DNA of 33,572 nt from an uncultured delta proteobacterium (GTDB lineage Bacteria; Myxococcota_A; Polyangia; Polyangiales; Polyangiaceae): assembly GCA_903906315.1 (NCBI GenBank), contig CAIVJW010000087.1, forward strand, positions 1 to 33,572, given 5' to 3'. The position numbers and the translations under genes were made by a program. Under the pieces are notes generated by a model. The model had not been told where the DNA came from and did no database searches. It saw only the letters and a list, made by a program, of their open reading frames with translations. Below are positions 15,624 to 24,994 of this stretch, piece after piece; within the stretch, counting starts at the first letter, position 1; every line of letters begins with the position of its first letter.

Positions 15624-16354
15624 TCGCCGCTCGCCTCGCGCTCGAGGCGCGCGCGGTCCGGCACGAGGAAGCCCTCCGCGGCCGGCACGACCTCGCCCGT
15701 CTTGCGCCATCGGCTCAGCGTGCGGATCGTCGTCTCGGGGCGCGCGCCGATGAGCGACGCGAGCTCCGCGCGCGAGAGGTCGACGGGGATGAGCGTCGTG
15801 CCGTCGCCAAGCTCGTCGCCGAAGCGATCGGCCAGGTGCAGGAGCAGCGTCGCGAGCCGCCGGGTCACCGATCCGGCGCTCATGATGCGGATCTTCTCCT
15901 GGAGCGCGTGCGTGTGCTCGAGCAGAGCCAGGTTCATCGACCGGGCCACCTCGGGCCGCTGTCCCATCGCGGCGAGCACCGGCGAGGCGTCCACGCGACA
16001 GATCTCCGCCCGCTCGGACGACGTCACCGCGTCCGCGGGGTACTGACCGCGCAGGAGCACCGCCGAGTCGCCGATGCTCTCGCGCGGGCCGAACAGGCCG
16101 ACGATCGCCTCGCCCGCGTCGGGCGTCGGCCGCACGATCTTCACGAGCCCGGAGCAGATGAGCGTGAAATGGGTGGCCGCGTCGCCCGTCCGCCACAGCA
16201 CGTCGCCGCGCGCCAGCGTGACGCGCACCGCGCCGTCCACCGAGGCCTTGAACAGCGCGGGATCGAGCTCGCCGAACAGCCTCGACGAACGCAGGATGCG
16301 CTCGACCGGCGCGCGGGTCGAAGCGCTGCCGCCGGTGGATACGCCCGAGGCCAT
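15620..16354 (-). CDS. Crp/Fnr-family transcriptional regulator
   Basis: A 244-aa regulator. Residues ~22-140 form the cyclic-nucleotide-binding-like sensor domain (LARGDVLWRTGDAATHFTLI, then VGLFGPRESIGDSAVLL). Residues ~142-160 form the dimer helix, and ~165-235 the winged HTH. The recognition helix ARPETTIRTLSRW keeps Glu207 and Arg211, the pair that reads TGA half-sites, matching the TGAC-N4-GTCA dyad upstream of ric. The N-terminal cysteine cluster of true Fnr is absent, so it is not an Fe-S oxygen sensor; a heme/NO sensor of Dnr/NnrR type or a ligand-free form is possible. ATG 16354 was chosen at the family N-terminus. An AGGTAGGATC stretch upstream could serve as ribosome binding site or -10. 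It overlaps the hemerythrin gene end by 4 nt. Confidence 0.93.
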   Translation of the reverse strand: MASGVSTGGSASTRAPVERILRSSRLFGELDPALFKASVDGAVRVTLARGDVLWRTGDAATHFTLICSGLVKIVRPTPDAGEAIVGLFGPRESIGDSAVLLRGQYPADAVTSSERAEICRVDASPVLAAMGQRPEVARSMNLALLEHTHALQEKIRIMSAGSVTRRLATLLLHLADRFGDELGDGTTLIPVDLSRAELASLIGARPETTIRTLSRWRKTGEVVPAAEGFLVPDRARLEREASGD

Positions 16355-16698
16355 ATCGGATGATCCTACCTCGCGGGCGGCGCGCGCGGGCTCGCAGAAT
16401 CGAGAGTGAAATGGTCGAGCGCGCGTTCGGGGAGCCCCTTGGTCGATGCGCCGCGGCGCGGCCCCGGATCGGTGGACGGGCGCGTGCGCAGTCCGGCGCG
16501 GACAGGCGATCGCCTCGTCCGTGCGGGACGCAATCACCTGCTCGCGGAGGTCGAACGTGCGCCGGGCGCTCCCTCAGGGCTGCGCGAGCGTCGCAAGCGG
16601 CGGCGAGCTCGACGCGCGAGGGAGCCTCTTCGCGCGCACGTTGGCCCTCTCTCCACCCGTCGCCCAGCCGTCGCGCGTGCCTGCCAGAGCCCGGGGCG
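16355..16698. other. Divergent intergenic region between Crp/Fnr gene and 85-aa gene
   Basis: No gene is supported in about 350 bp. Open frames crossing it have no family features. It must hold the Crp/Fnr promoter; a TAGGAT (16368-16363, minus) 8 nt before the ATG is the only hexamer-like element. No TGA-N6-TCA type dyad for autoregulation was found. Confidence 0.55.
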
Positions 16699-16713
16699 TG
16701 GTAGAATCCGGGC
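16699..16713 (+). promoter_or_regulatory. Extended -10 promoter, predicted leaderless
   Basis: TGGTAGAAT (16699-16707) is an extended -10 (TGn plus TAGAAT) placed exactly 6 nt before the ATG at 16714. The predicted start falls on the A of ATG, and no ribosome binding site is present. Confidence 0.6.
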
Positions 16714-16971
16714 ATGCACAAGCACGCGACGGTGTCCCTCTGGCAGCACGCGGAGGACGGCAGTTACGAGGCGGAGCTCAACGGTTGGAAGCTCCACGTG
16801 CGCTGGGCGCCGGACTCGCCCGATCGCCGCGGCGCGTTCGCCTGGGAGGCCACCGGCCCGAAGGACGAGAAGGCGAAGGCGCCCGGTCCGATCGAGGAGA
16901 TCGAGCACGCAATGGCCGACGCCGAGGCGCACGCCAACAAGGCGAGCCCCGTCACCGCCGAAGCGAGCTGA
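16714..16971 (+). CDS. Unrecognised 85-aa protein
   Basis: Not recognised. The 85 residues begin with a compact strand-like stretch (HATVSLWQHAEDGSYEAELNGWKLHVRW), followed by an acidic/lysine region and a helical, alanine-rich tail (IEEIEHAMADAEAHANKAS). Trp and His are frequent in the N-terminal half. Codon usage matches the neighbouring genes and a strong extended -10 directly precedes the ATG, which supports it as a real gene. It appears monocistronic, bounded on the right by a large hairpin shared with the convergent sdhB. Confidence 0.75.
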   Translation: MHKHATVSLWQHAEDGSYEAELNGWKLHVRWAPDSPDRRGAFAWEATGPKDEKAKAPGPIEEIEHAMADAEAHANKASPVTAEAS

Positions 16972-17008
16972 GAGCCGAGTCGCCGGCTCCGCTTCCGCCC
17001 TCCCGGTA

Positions 17009-17066
17009 GTCCGCCCCCAGCTCCTCTCTCCCGGCATCACCGGAAGGGAGGGGGCTGAGGGCGGAC
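17009..17066. terminator. Long bidirectional hairpin between the 85-aa gene and sdhB
   Basis: GTCCGCCC (17009-17016) pairs with GGGCGGAC (17059-17066). The stem continues inward with one mismatch through CAGCTCC/GGGGCTG, giving roughly 15 bp. It sits between convergent genes and can terminate both, though no U-tract is present on either strand. Confidence 0.7.
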
Positions 17067-17085
17067 GTGCGGAAGGTGGGAGAGG

Positions 17086-17867
17086 TCAGCCCGATCCGCC
17101 GCGGTCCGACTGCGGCCGCTCGTGGATGACCGCGTCGAGGAAGTCGCGGTTCATCCGTGCGATGAACGTGATCGGGATCTGCTTCGGGCAGACGGCCTCG
17201 CACTCGCCGACGCTCGTGCAGTGACCGAAGCCCTCGACGTTCGCCTGCGCGACCATCTTGAGCGCTCGGTCGTGCCGCTCGGGCTGGCCCTGCGGCAGCA
17301 GCCCGAGGTGCCCGATCTTCGCCGACGTGAAGAGCGCCGCCGAGGCGTTCGGGCACATCGCGACGCACGCGCCGCAGCCGATGCACGCCGCCGCGTCCAT
17401 CGACAGCTCCGCGTCCACCTTCGGCACCGGGGTCGCGTTGCCGTCGACCGCGCTGCCCGTCGGCACGGAGATGAAGCCGCCGGCCGCGATGATGCGGTCG
17501 AGCGCGCTGCGGTCGACCGCGAGGTCCTTCACGATCGGGAACGCCGCCGATCGCCAGGGCTCGAGCCAGAGCTCCTCGCCGTCCTGGAAGTGCCGCATGT
17601 GGAGCTGGCAGACCGTCGTCCCGCGGTGCGGGCCGTGCGCGCTGCCGTTCACCATGAAGCCGCACATGCCGCAGATGCCCTCGCGGCAGTCGTGGTCGAA
17701 CGCGATCGGATCGTCGCCCTTGGCGATGAGATCCTGGTTCACGACGTCGAGCATCTCCAGGAAGGACATGTGCTCGCTGACGTTCGGCGCCTTGTACTCC
17801 GCGAAGCGGCCGCCGTCTTTCGCGCTCTTCTGGCGCCACACGTGGAGGGTCAGAGCGAACGTGCGCA

Positions 17868-17868
<1 letters not shown>
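17086..17868 (-). CDS. sdhB: Succinate dehydrogenase/fumarate reductase iron-sulfur subunit
   Basis: A 260-aa SdhB that carries electrons from FAD to the membrane cytochrome. The plant-type 2Fe-2S site is [10 protein letters not shown] (C61, C66, C69) plus C87. The 4Fe-4S cluster is [14 protein letters not shown] (C162, C165, C168, C172), with the rest of the bacterial ferredoxin-like clusters in [14 protein letters not shown] (C217, C223, C227). ATG 17868 shares its A with the sdhA stop (TAATG), so translation is coupled; the longer upstream frame has no family residues. It is the last gene of sdhCAB. Confidence 0.97.
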
Positions 17869-19781
<1,913 letters not shown>

Positions 19782-19797
19782 GTCGGTCTCCTCTTCC

Positions 19798-20472
19798 TTA
19801 CTTGACGAAGCCGGCAAGGACCGCGATCGGAACGGCGGCAAAGGCCGCGGCGACTGCGAACGCGACCACCTTGGCCAGCGTCTTGGCGCGCGCGGAATAG
19901 CTCGGGTGGCTGAGCCCCAGGGACTGCGTGAAGCTGAAGAGCCCGTGCGAGAGGTGCAGGCCCACGAGGCCCATGCACACGACGTAGAGGGCCGCGACCG
20001 CCGGGTTCTGGAAGGCCGTGGTCACGTTGCGAAAGACGTCGCCGTGCGCGTCGAAGCTCGGGTGCGCCTGGCCGGTCGTGAAGTGCAGGATGTGAAAGAC
20101 GAGGAACGCGCCGAGCACGTACCCCGACCAGATCATGAAGCGCGACGCGAGCGTCGCCACGCGGTGCGCCTTCTTCGCGTACGCGATCGGGCGCGCCGCG
20201 TTCTTCAGCGTGTAGAGCTCCAGCGCCGCCTTGACGTGCAGCACGACCGACGCGATGAGCGCCAGCCGGAAGCCCCAGAGCAGCCCCGCCGACGAGTGCA
20301 GGAGCTCGGCGTAGTGGTTGATCTTCTCTTTGCCGGAGAGAATCTGCAGGTTGCCCGCCACGTGGCCGACGAGGAACAGGACGAGGAACGCCCCCGTCAC
20401 CGCCATCACGATCTTCTTGCCGATCGTGGACCCGTAGAACTTCCCGCCCGTGTCCGATGCGGTCGCGCTCAT
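19798..20472 (-). CDS. sdhC: Succinate dehydrogenase cytochrome b subunit (B-type, single polypeptide)
   Basis: A 224-aa membrane anchor with five hydrophobic helices, the single-polypeptide, di-heme type B cytochrome (no sdhD). Candidate heme-ligand histidines are H37 (FLVGHVAGN), H79 ([10 protein letters not shown]), H127/H130 (LVFHILHF) and H173/H176 ([11 protein letters not shown]), all within or next to membrane helices. It transfers electrons to menaquinone in relatives. ATG 20472 has AAGGAAG at 7-nt spacing. It is the first gene of sdhCAB. The promoter lies in the 270-bp divergent region to the VWA gene, but I could not assign it convincingly. Confidence 0.95.
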   Translation of the reverse strand: MSATASDTGGKFYGSTIGKKIVMAVTGAFLVLFLVGHVAGNLQILSGKEKINHYAELLHSSAGLLWGFRLALIASVVLHVKAALELYTLKNAARPIAYAKKAHRVATLASRFMIWSGYVLGAFLVFHILHFTTGQAHPSFDAHGDVFRNVTTAFQNPAVAALYVVCMGLVGLHLSHGLFSFTQSLGLSHPSYSARAKTLAKVVAFAVAAAFAAVPIAVLAGFVK

Positions 20473-20694
20473 CTCTTCTTCCTTCGGGCGCGCCAGTCCG
20501 CCCCCCCCGGCTGACCGGGTGGCGAGGCCGAGGTGCGGCTTGCCGAGACCGCGACGCGCTTGGCCGGGATGTGTAGTGAAGGACGGACTCGAAGGCCAGC
20601 ATTGCGTGAGTCCCCGTAACCGCAGGTATTTCGCCTGGATGCGCAGGACTTTCGCGCGCCGCAGGAGCCGTGGGCGCGCCTCGCGCGCTGCCGC

Positions 20695-20700
20695 TATACT
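20695..20700 (+). promoter_or_regulatory. -10 element for the VWA gene
   Basis: TATACT, five of six matches to the -10 consensus in very GC-rich surroundings, 42 nt before the ATG. No clear -35 is visible. The predicted leader is ~36 nt with GAGGAGGT (20728-20735) as ribosome binding site. Confidence 0.5.
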
Positions 20701-20742
20701 GCGGCGCTCTCGCTTCGCCTTTCGTCCGAGGAGGTCCCCTTC

Positions 20743-21945
20743 ATGTCCCCGCTCTCGCCTCGCTCCACGCTGTCGGGCGCCGCCCACGCCGGTGCTGCCC
20801 TGCTCCTCGCCTCCGCGGTCGCGGTCTCCGCGTCGGCTGCCTGCGCGCCCGACTCGGGCATCCAGACCACGGGCGCCACGTTCGCGGGCGCGGGCGGCGG
20901 CTCGACGAGCGCGACGGGCAAGGGCGGCGCGGGCGGCGCGGGGACGGGCGGCGACGAGTCGTTCTTCGACGGCGGCACGGCGAAGGACGACGCCGCCCTC
21001 GGCGCGGACGCGGCGTGCGCTGCGACGGCGAACGAGGCCGCGCTCGTGCCCGTGTCGATGTTCATCATGTTCGACAAGTCGGGCTCGATGAAGGACGACA
21101 ACAAGTGGACGAACACGACGGGCGCGCTCGCTTCGTTCTTCGAGGACCCGGCCTCGGCGGGCCTGCGCGTGGGGCTGCGGTTCTTTCCGGACACGGGCTG
21201 CGACAGCGCCACGTGCAGCCTGGCCAAGTGCAGCCTGCCGCAGGTGGTGCCCGCGCCGCTCACCGTCGACCAGGCGCCGCAGGACGCGCAGGAGAAGCTC
21301 CTGCTCGACGCGGTCGCGAGCAAGGGGCCCGGCGGCGACACGCCGATGTCCGCCGCGCTCGGCGGCGCGGAGAAGTGGGCGACCGAGTACCTCGCGGGGC
21401 ACCCCGGCGAGAAGGCCGTCGTGATCCTCGTGACCGACGGCGAGCCGAACGGCTGCGACAACGACATCGCCGCGATCGCCAAGGAGGCCGCGGACGCGCG
21501 CGCGCTCGGCGTCTACACCTACGCCATCGGCCTCGTTGGATCGAACGAGGCGCAGATGGATCAGATCGCCGTGGCGGGCGGGGCGGCGAGCGCGTTCCTC
21601 GTCGGCAACGTCAACGCGGCCGAGGAGCTCATCGCTGCGCTCAAGGCCATCCAGGGCACGGCGGTGTCGTGCGAGTTCAAGATGCCCGCGAGCGACAACG
21701 GCAAGCCGGTCGACCCGACGCAGGTCAACGTCGACTACGTGCCCGGCAACGGCGGCAAGCCCGTCAGCTTCGGCCAGGTCGCGAGCCAGGCCGACTGCAC
21801 CGAGCAGAAGGGCGGCTGGTACTACGACGACGCGAAGCTGCCGACGAAGATCACGCTGTGCCCCTCGACGTGCGCGGCGGTGCAGTCGGACGCCAAGGCG
21901 AAGGTCGAGGTGCTCCTCGGCTGCGCGACGCAGGCGGCGAAGTAG
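20743..21945 (+). CDS. Secreted VWA-domain protein
   Basis: A 400-aa exported protein with a signal peptide (ALLLASAVAVSASAAC; Cys34 could be a weak lipobox) and a Gly/Ser/Thr-rich linker (45-75). The von Willebrand A domain spans ~100-300. The MIDAS metal site is complete: DKSGS (D111, S113, S115), the Thr in GGDTPMSAAL, and the Asp in LVTDGEPNGCD. Many cysteines (TGCDSATCSLAKCSLP, CPSTCAAV) suggest disulfides in the periplasm or outside. VWA domains bind protein ligands through Mg. The likely role is adhesion or cell-surface interaction, but the ligand is unknown. The gene is followed after 20 nt by the ECF sigma gene, so they may be co-transcribed. Confidence 0.85.
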   Translation: MSPLSPRSTLSGAAHAGAALLLASAVAVSASAACAPDSGIQTTGATFAGAGGGSTSATGKGGAGGAGTGGDESFFDGGTAKDDAALGADAACAATANEAALVPVSMFIMFDKSGSMKDDNKWTNTTGALASFFEDPASAGLRVGLRFFPDTGCDSATCSLAKCSLPQVVPAPLTVDQAPQDAQEKLLLDAVASKGPGGDTPMSAALGGAEKWATEYLAGHPGEKAVVILVTDGEPNGCDNDIAAIAKEAADARALGVYTYAIGLVGSNEAQMDQIAVAGGAASAFLVGNVNAAEELIAALKAIQGTAVSCEFKMPASDNGKPVDPTQVNVDYVPGNGGKPVSFGQVASQADCTEQKGGWYYDDAKLPTKITLCPSTCAAVQSDAKAKVEVLLGCATQAAK

Positions 21946-21965
21946 AGCGCGGGGGTGTCGTCCCG

Positions 21966-22883
21966 ATGAACGAGCCGAGCGATGGGGAGCTGTTCGAGGC
22001 CGTGCGCGGGGGCGATCGCGCCGCGCTCGAGCGGCTCCTCGAGCGGCACGAGCCGGCGGTCCTGCGCTTCGGCATGCAGATGTGCGGCGACCCCGAGGAC
22101 GCGCGCGACGTGCTCCAGGAGACGCTCCTCGCGGCGGCCCGCACGGCGCCGGAGTTTCGCGGCGACTCGAGCGTGTCGAGCTGGCTCTACGCGATCGCGC
22201 GGAGCTTCTGCATCAAGAAGAGGCGGCTCCGGAAGGATGCGCCCGCGCGCGTCGAGTCGCTCGAGGGCCTGGCCGCGGGGGAGGCTGCCGGGCTCGCCGA
22301 CGGCTCGCGCGGGCCGGACGAGGCGCTCGCCGCGCGCCGCGTGGGCGCCGCGCTGTCGGAGGCCATCGCCGCGCTCGAGCCCGCGCAGCGCGAGGTGCTC
22401 GTGCTGCGCGACGTCGAGGGGCTCACGGCGCCCGAGGTCGCGTCCGTGCTCGGCCTCAGCGTGGAAGCGGTGAAGAGCCGGCTGCACCGCGCGCGGCTCG
22501 TGGTGCGCGAGCGACTGGCTCCGCTGTTTGCGACCGAGCCGCACGTGGCGTCGCACGCGGCCGCGGCGGCTGTGATGGGGGCGCGCCCGGGCCCGAACCT
22601 TGCGGCGGCCGCGGGGTGTCCGGACGTGCTCGCGATGTTCTCGCAGCACCTCGAGGGCGACATCGGCCCCGCCGTCTGCGCGCAGATGGAACAGCACCTC
22701 GCGACGTGCGTGCGCTGTCGCGGCGCGTGCGACTCGCTCAAGCGCGCGGTTGCCCTGTGCCGCGCGACGCCCGCGCCCGTCGTCCCGCCGGGCGTGCGCG
22801 ACTCGATCCGGCGCGCGGTGAAGGCGCTGCGCGACGAGGCCGCGCCCGGCGTCGTCTCGACGCGCCCGCGGCGATCGACGTAG
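21966..22883 (+). CDS. ECF sigma factor with C-terminal HC2-type zinc finger
   Basis: A 305-aa protein. Sigma region 2 covers ~25-90 (ERHEPAVLRF, DARDVLQETLLAA, FRGDSSVSSWLYAIA) and region 4 ~125-185 (LEPAQREVLVLRDVEGLTAPEVASVLGLSVEAVKSRLHRAR). Residues ~215-262 add a Cys/His segment, H228-x9-C238-x5-H244-x3-C248-x2-C251, plus C218 and C255. This is the HC2 zinc-finger pattern otherwise found in separate anti-sigma factors. An ECF with its own metal-binding tail recalls the CorE-type sigma factors of Myxococcus, but the spacing is different. No separate anti-sigma gene is adjacent, so the tail may be the built-in inhibitor or metal/redox sensor. It starts at ATG 21966, 20 nt after the VWA gene. 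Confidence 0.9.
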   Translation: MNEPSDGELFEAVRGGDRAALERLLERHEPAVLRFGMQMCGDPEDARDVLQETLLAAARTAPEFRGDSSVSSWLYAIARSFCIKKRRLRKDAPARVESLEGLAAGEAAGLADGSRGPDEALAARRVGAALSEAIAALEPAQREVLVLRDVEGLTAPEVASVLGLSVEAVKSRLHRARLVVRERLAPLFATEPHVASHAAAAAVMGARPGPNLAAAAGCPDVLAMFSQHLEGDIGPAVCAQMEQHLATCVRCRGACDSLKRAVALCRATPAPVVPPGVRDSIRRAVKALRDEAAPGVVSTRPRRST

Positions 22884-22887
22884 CGTC

Positions 22888-22967
22888 GCCGGGCGCGCCC
22901 GGCCGTCGGCGTCGACGACCCACAAAACGCGCGAGGCGCGAGACCGGCTGCCCGATCCCGCGCCTCG
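22888..22967. terminator. Two hairpins between convergent sigma and GIDE-like genes
   Basis: A perfect 16-bp palindrome, GCCGGGCGCGCCCGGC (22888-22903), lies 4 nt after the sigma stop. A second hairpin has 9-bp arms CGAGGCGCG (22932-22940) and CGCGCCTCG (22959-22967) with an 18-nt loop. Both can act on either strand between the convergent genes; there are no U-tracts. Confidence 0.6.
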
Positions 22968-22991
22968 ACGGGGCCCGCGCCCCGCAGCGAT

Positions 22992-24233
22992 CTACTTCTT
23001 CTTCGGCGGGGGCGCGGCCGCGGGCTTCGCGGAGGGTGCCGCCGTCGCCGCCGGCGCGCCGCCGGTCGCAGCAGGCTTCGCCGCCGCCGCCCCGGTGCCG
23101 GCCGCCGGTGCGCCGCCCTGCTTCTCGATGACGAGCGAGTAGCTGAACCCGCCCTTGATGCTGTTGAGCACCTTGCCGCCGTCCTTGTCCTTCACGGTGA
23201 TGGTGTAGGTGCCCGCCGTGAGCGGACGGATGAGCTTCACGGCATCGTCCGCCCCGCCGGCCACGTCGCGTCCGACCTGCTTGCCCGAGGCATCCGTGAT
23301 CGTGAGGTCGGGGTAGATCGGGTTCACGAAGTGCGGGTGCGAAACGGCGATGCTGTAGGTCGCGTTCGCGGGGACCGTCCACTTGAAGTTGTCGCCTTCC
23401 GCGCTCGTGAGCTTGTCGTCACACGAAACGACATCGGCGATCGTCGCCGGGCAGCTGCGATCGACGGGCTTGTCGCCCAAGATGCCCATCAGCGCGCCGA
23501 CGACGACCAGCGCGCCGCCGATGCCGAAGCCGAGCTTCATGTTGCGGCCGGTCGCGCCGAGCAGCGCCTCGCGGCCCTTGGCCGAGAGGATGAGCTTGCC
23601 GGTGCCGAGGCCCTTCGGCGTCGCCAGCATGATGCCCTGCGAGCCCTGCTGCATCTGGCCGAGCGCGTAGACGGTAGGCGAGATCTTGACGAGCTTCTCG
23701 GTGCCGACGAACCCCGTGGTCCGCGACTCCGAGTGGATGTGCGGCGTGTTCATCTGCAGCTGGCCGAAGCTCAGCGTGCCGGGGATCATCATCCCGACGC
23801 TGATGGTCGACGTGTGCGTCTTCTCCATGTCGGCGTCGATGGACCCCGACGAGTCGACGATCACGGCGCCCGCGCCGTCGGTGATCTGGAACATCGTGCC
23901 GCGCTCTTCGCGGTGGATGTTGTCGGAGCCCGTCTTCTTCTGCTCGCCCTGCTCGGTGCGCTCGGTCTTCTCCCACTTGCGCTCGACCGTGATCTCGTAG
24001 GCGAGGCACGGCTGTCCGCTCATGGGCGCGACGAGCGGCTGCGCAGCCGGCTGCACCTGGCCCTCCGTCGACACCATCTGCTTGGCGTCGCCGGCCGCCA
24101 TGCCCTGCTGGGCGATCTCCGAGGGCTTCTTGAAGGGGACGGTGCCCATCTTCTTGGCCTTCTGCATCTGCAGGAAGCCGATGATGACGCCCACGAGGCC
24201 GCAGATGGCCAGGAACCAACCGAAGTAGCTCAC
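22992..24233 (-). CDS. GIDE/BAM-like membrane protein with C-terminal beta domain
   Basis: A 413-aa protein. There is one N-terminal membrane helix (4-22), a domain (~55-220) resembling the GIDE/BAM (beside-a-membrane) domain of mitochondrial MULAN/MAPL (LVAPMSGQPCLAYEITVE, RGTMFQITDGAGAVIVD, the LGTGKLILSAKG segment), and a second helix (233-252). A pre-peptidase-C-like beta domain follows (NATYSIAVSHPHFVNP, LTAGTYTITVKDKDGG), then an Ala/Pro/Lys-rich tail. It probably faces the cytoplasm with the first domain and the periplasm with the second, or the reverse. No RING finger is present. GTG 24233 is supported by a near-perfect AAGGAGG (24246-24240). Function unknown; possibly membrane quality control or scaffolding. 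Confidence 0.82.
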   Translation of the reverse strand: MSYFGWFLAICGLVGVIIGFLQMQKAKKMGTVPFKKPSEIAQQGMAAGDAKQMVSTEGQVQPAAQPLVAPMSGQPCLAYEITVERKWEKTERTEQGEQKKTGSDNIHREERGTMFQITDGAGAVIVDSSGSIDADMEKTHTSTISVGMMIPGTLSFGQLQMNTPHIHSESRTTGFVGTEKLVKISPTVYALGQMQQGSQGIMLATPKGLGTGKLILSAKGREALLGATGRNMKLGFGIGGALVVVGALMGILGDKPVDRSCPATIADVVSCDDKLTSAEGDNFKWTVPANATYSIAVSHPHFVNPIYPDLTITDASGKQVGRDVAGGADDAVKLIRPLTAGTYTITVKDKDGGKVLNSIKGGFSYSLVIEKQGGAPAAGTGAAAAKPAATGGAPAATAAPSAKPAAAPPPKKK

Positions 24234-24541
24234 GCTCGTCCTCCTTGAACGGGCCGATTCGGCCCCTTGATTCTCGAACAGCCCTGCCGTGGACTGAGAA
24301 CGGCGGCACGGTACGCGCGTATTCGCTGATCGAGAAGTCCGCCGACGGCGAAGAGTTTGCGTGAAACCGGATCGCGCAAGGACCAGGCGCGCGTGGGTCG
24401 GATCAAACCCGCGCGCGGCGCGAGCGCGGCGGCTTTTCTCGTGGAGAGAAGCCTCCGCTTGTGGCCCCGGGCCCGAGCGCGTTACGCTTGCGGCGTTTCG
24501 CCACCCAACGGCCCTGTTCGCCAGTCCAAGAGGAGTCTCCC
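24234..24541. other. Divergent promoter region
   Basis: No gene in these 308 bp. Towards the GIDE-like gene it contains the inverted repeat at 24251-24265 and a -10-like GAGAAT (24275-24270, minus). Towards the 102-aa gene it contains TACGCT (24483-24488), which predicts a 47-nt leader, and the ribosome binding site AAGAGGAG (24528-24535). Confidence 0.55.
24251..24265. promoter_or_regulatory. 15-bp inverted repeat before the GIDE-like gene's RBS
   Basis: GGGCCGA (24251-24257), one base, TCGGCCC (24259-24265): a perfect 7+1+7 dyad, 4 nt upstream of the AAGGAGG ribosome binding site. It is placed where a repressor or an mRNA hairpin could gate translation. Confidence 0.4.
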
Positions 24542-24850
24542 ATGGGTTTTATGCGCACGGTTCCCTCGTCGTTGAGCGAGCTTCAGAAGTACATGCAGAA
24601 GATCCACGAGAACCGGAGCCACGTGAAGACCGTGCAGGTCAACCTGAGCACGGGTCACCTCGAGGTCGATCTCGATTGGATGGCGAACTCCGCCGGTAAC
24701 CCCGACGTCTTCCTCCCGATCAAGCGCGGCAAGGCGGAGCCGGCGAAGATCCTCGTCGAGCGCATGATGCGCCAGTCGGCGGCCGGCTACGAGCCGAGCC
24801 CCGCGGACGTCAAGGAGCTCTTCGACCTGATCGATCCCGCGGGCCAGTAG
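24542..24850 (+). CDS. Unrecognised 102-aa protein
   Basis: Not recognised. A small soluble protein with an N-terminal helix (SLSELQKYMQKIHENRSH), two short strands (VKTVQVNLSTGHLEVDLDWMANS) and two C-terminal helices (EPAKILVERMMRQSAAGYEPSP, ADVKELFDLIDPAG). The composition is balanced, unlike GC-driven shadow frames, and lysines, Met and Asn are frequent, which supports true coding. ATG 24542 has AAGAGGAG at 6-nt spacing. It stands alone between a divergent gene and a double hairpin. No function can be given. Confidence 0.85.
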   Translation: MGFMRTVPSSLSELQKYMQKIHENRSHVKTVQVNLSTGHLEVDLDWMANSAGNPDVFLPIKRGKAEPAKILVERMMRQSAAGYEPSPADVKELFDLIDPAGQ

Positions 24851-24941
24851 GACCGATCGTCGGACGGGCAACCCGCGCGCTGCGCCCGGCGTTCACGCCG
24901 GCTCGATGCGACAGGGGGCGCGGCCGCGGCAACGCTCGAAC

Positions 24942-24988
24942 GCGCCCCGCAGGCGAGAGCCGCGGGGCGCGGCCGTTTCGAACGGCCG
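24942..24988. terminator. Two abutting strong hairpins between the 102-aa gene and thiD
   Basis: Hairpin 1 (24942-24970): GCGCCCCGC pairs with GCGGGGCGC, extended by GGC/GCC around a GAGA (GNRA) tetraloop with a one-base bulge, for 12 bp in all. Hairpin 2 (24970-24988): CGGCCGTT-tcg-AACGGCCG. They form a bidirectional terminator candidate at a convergent junction. Confidence 0.7.
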
Positions 24989-24994
24989 ACGGGC

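Noticed and set aside
15620-16354. Oxygen-sensing Fnr with an Fe-S cluster
   Set aside because: The N-terminal cysteine cluster is absent; only two scattered cysteines exist.
14757-16721. Long minus-strand frame across ric, HHE and Crp/Fnr genes
   Set aside because: It has no recognisable motifs and conflicts with three well-supported genes.
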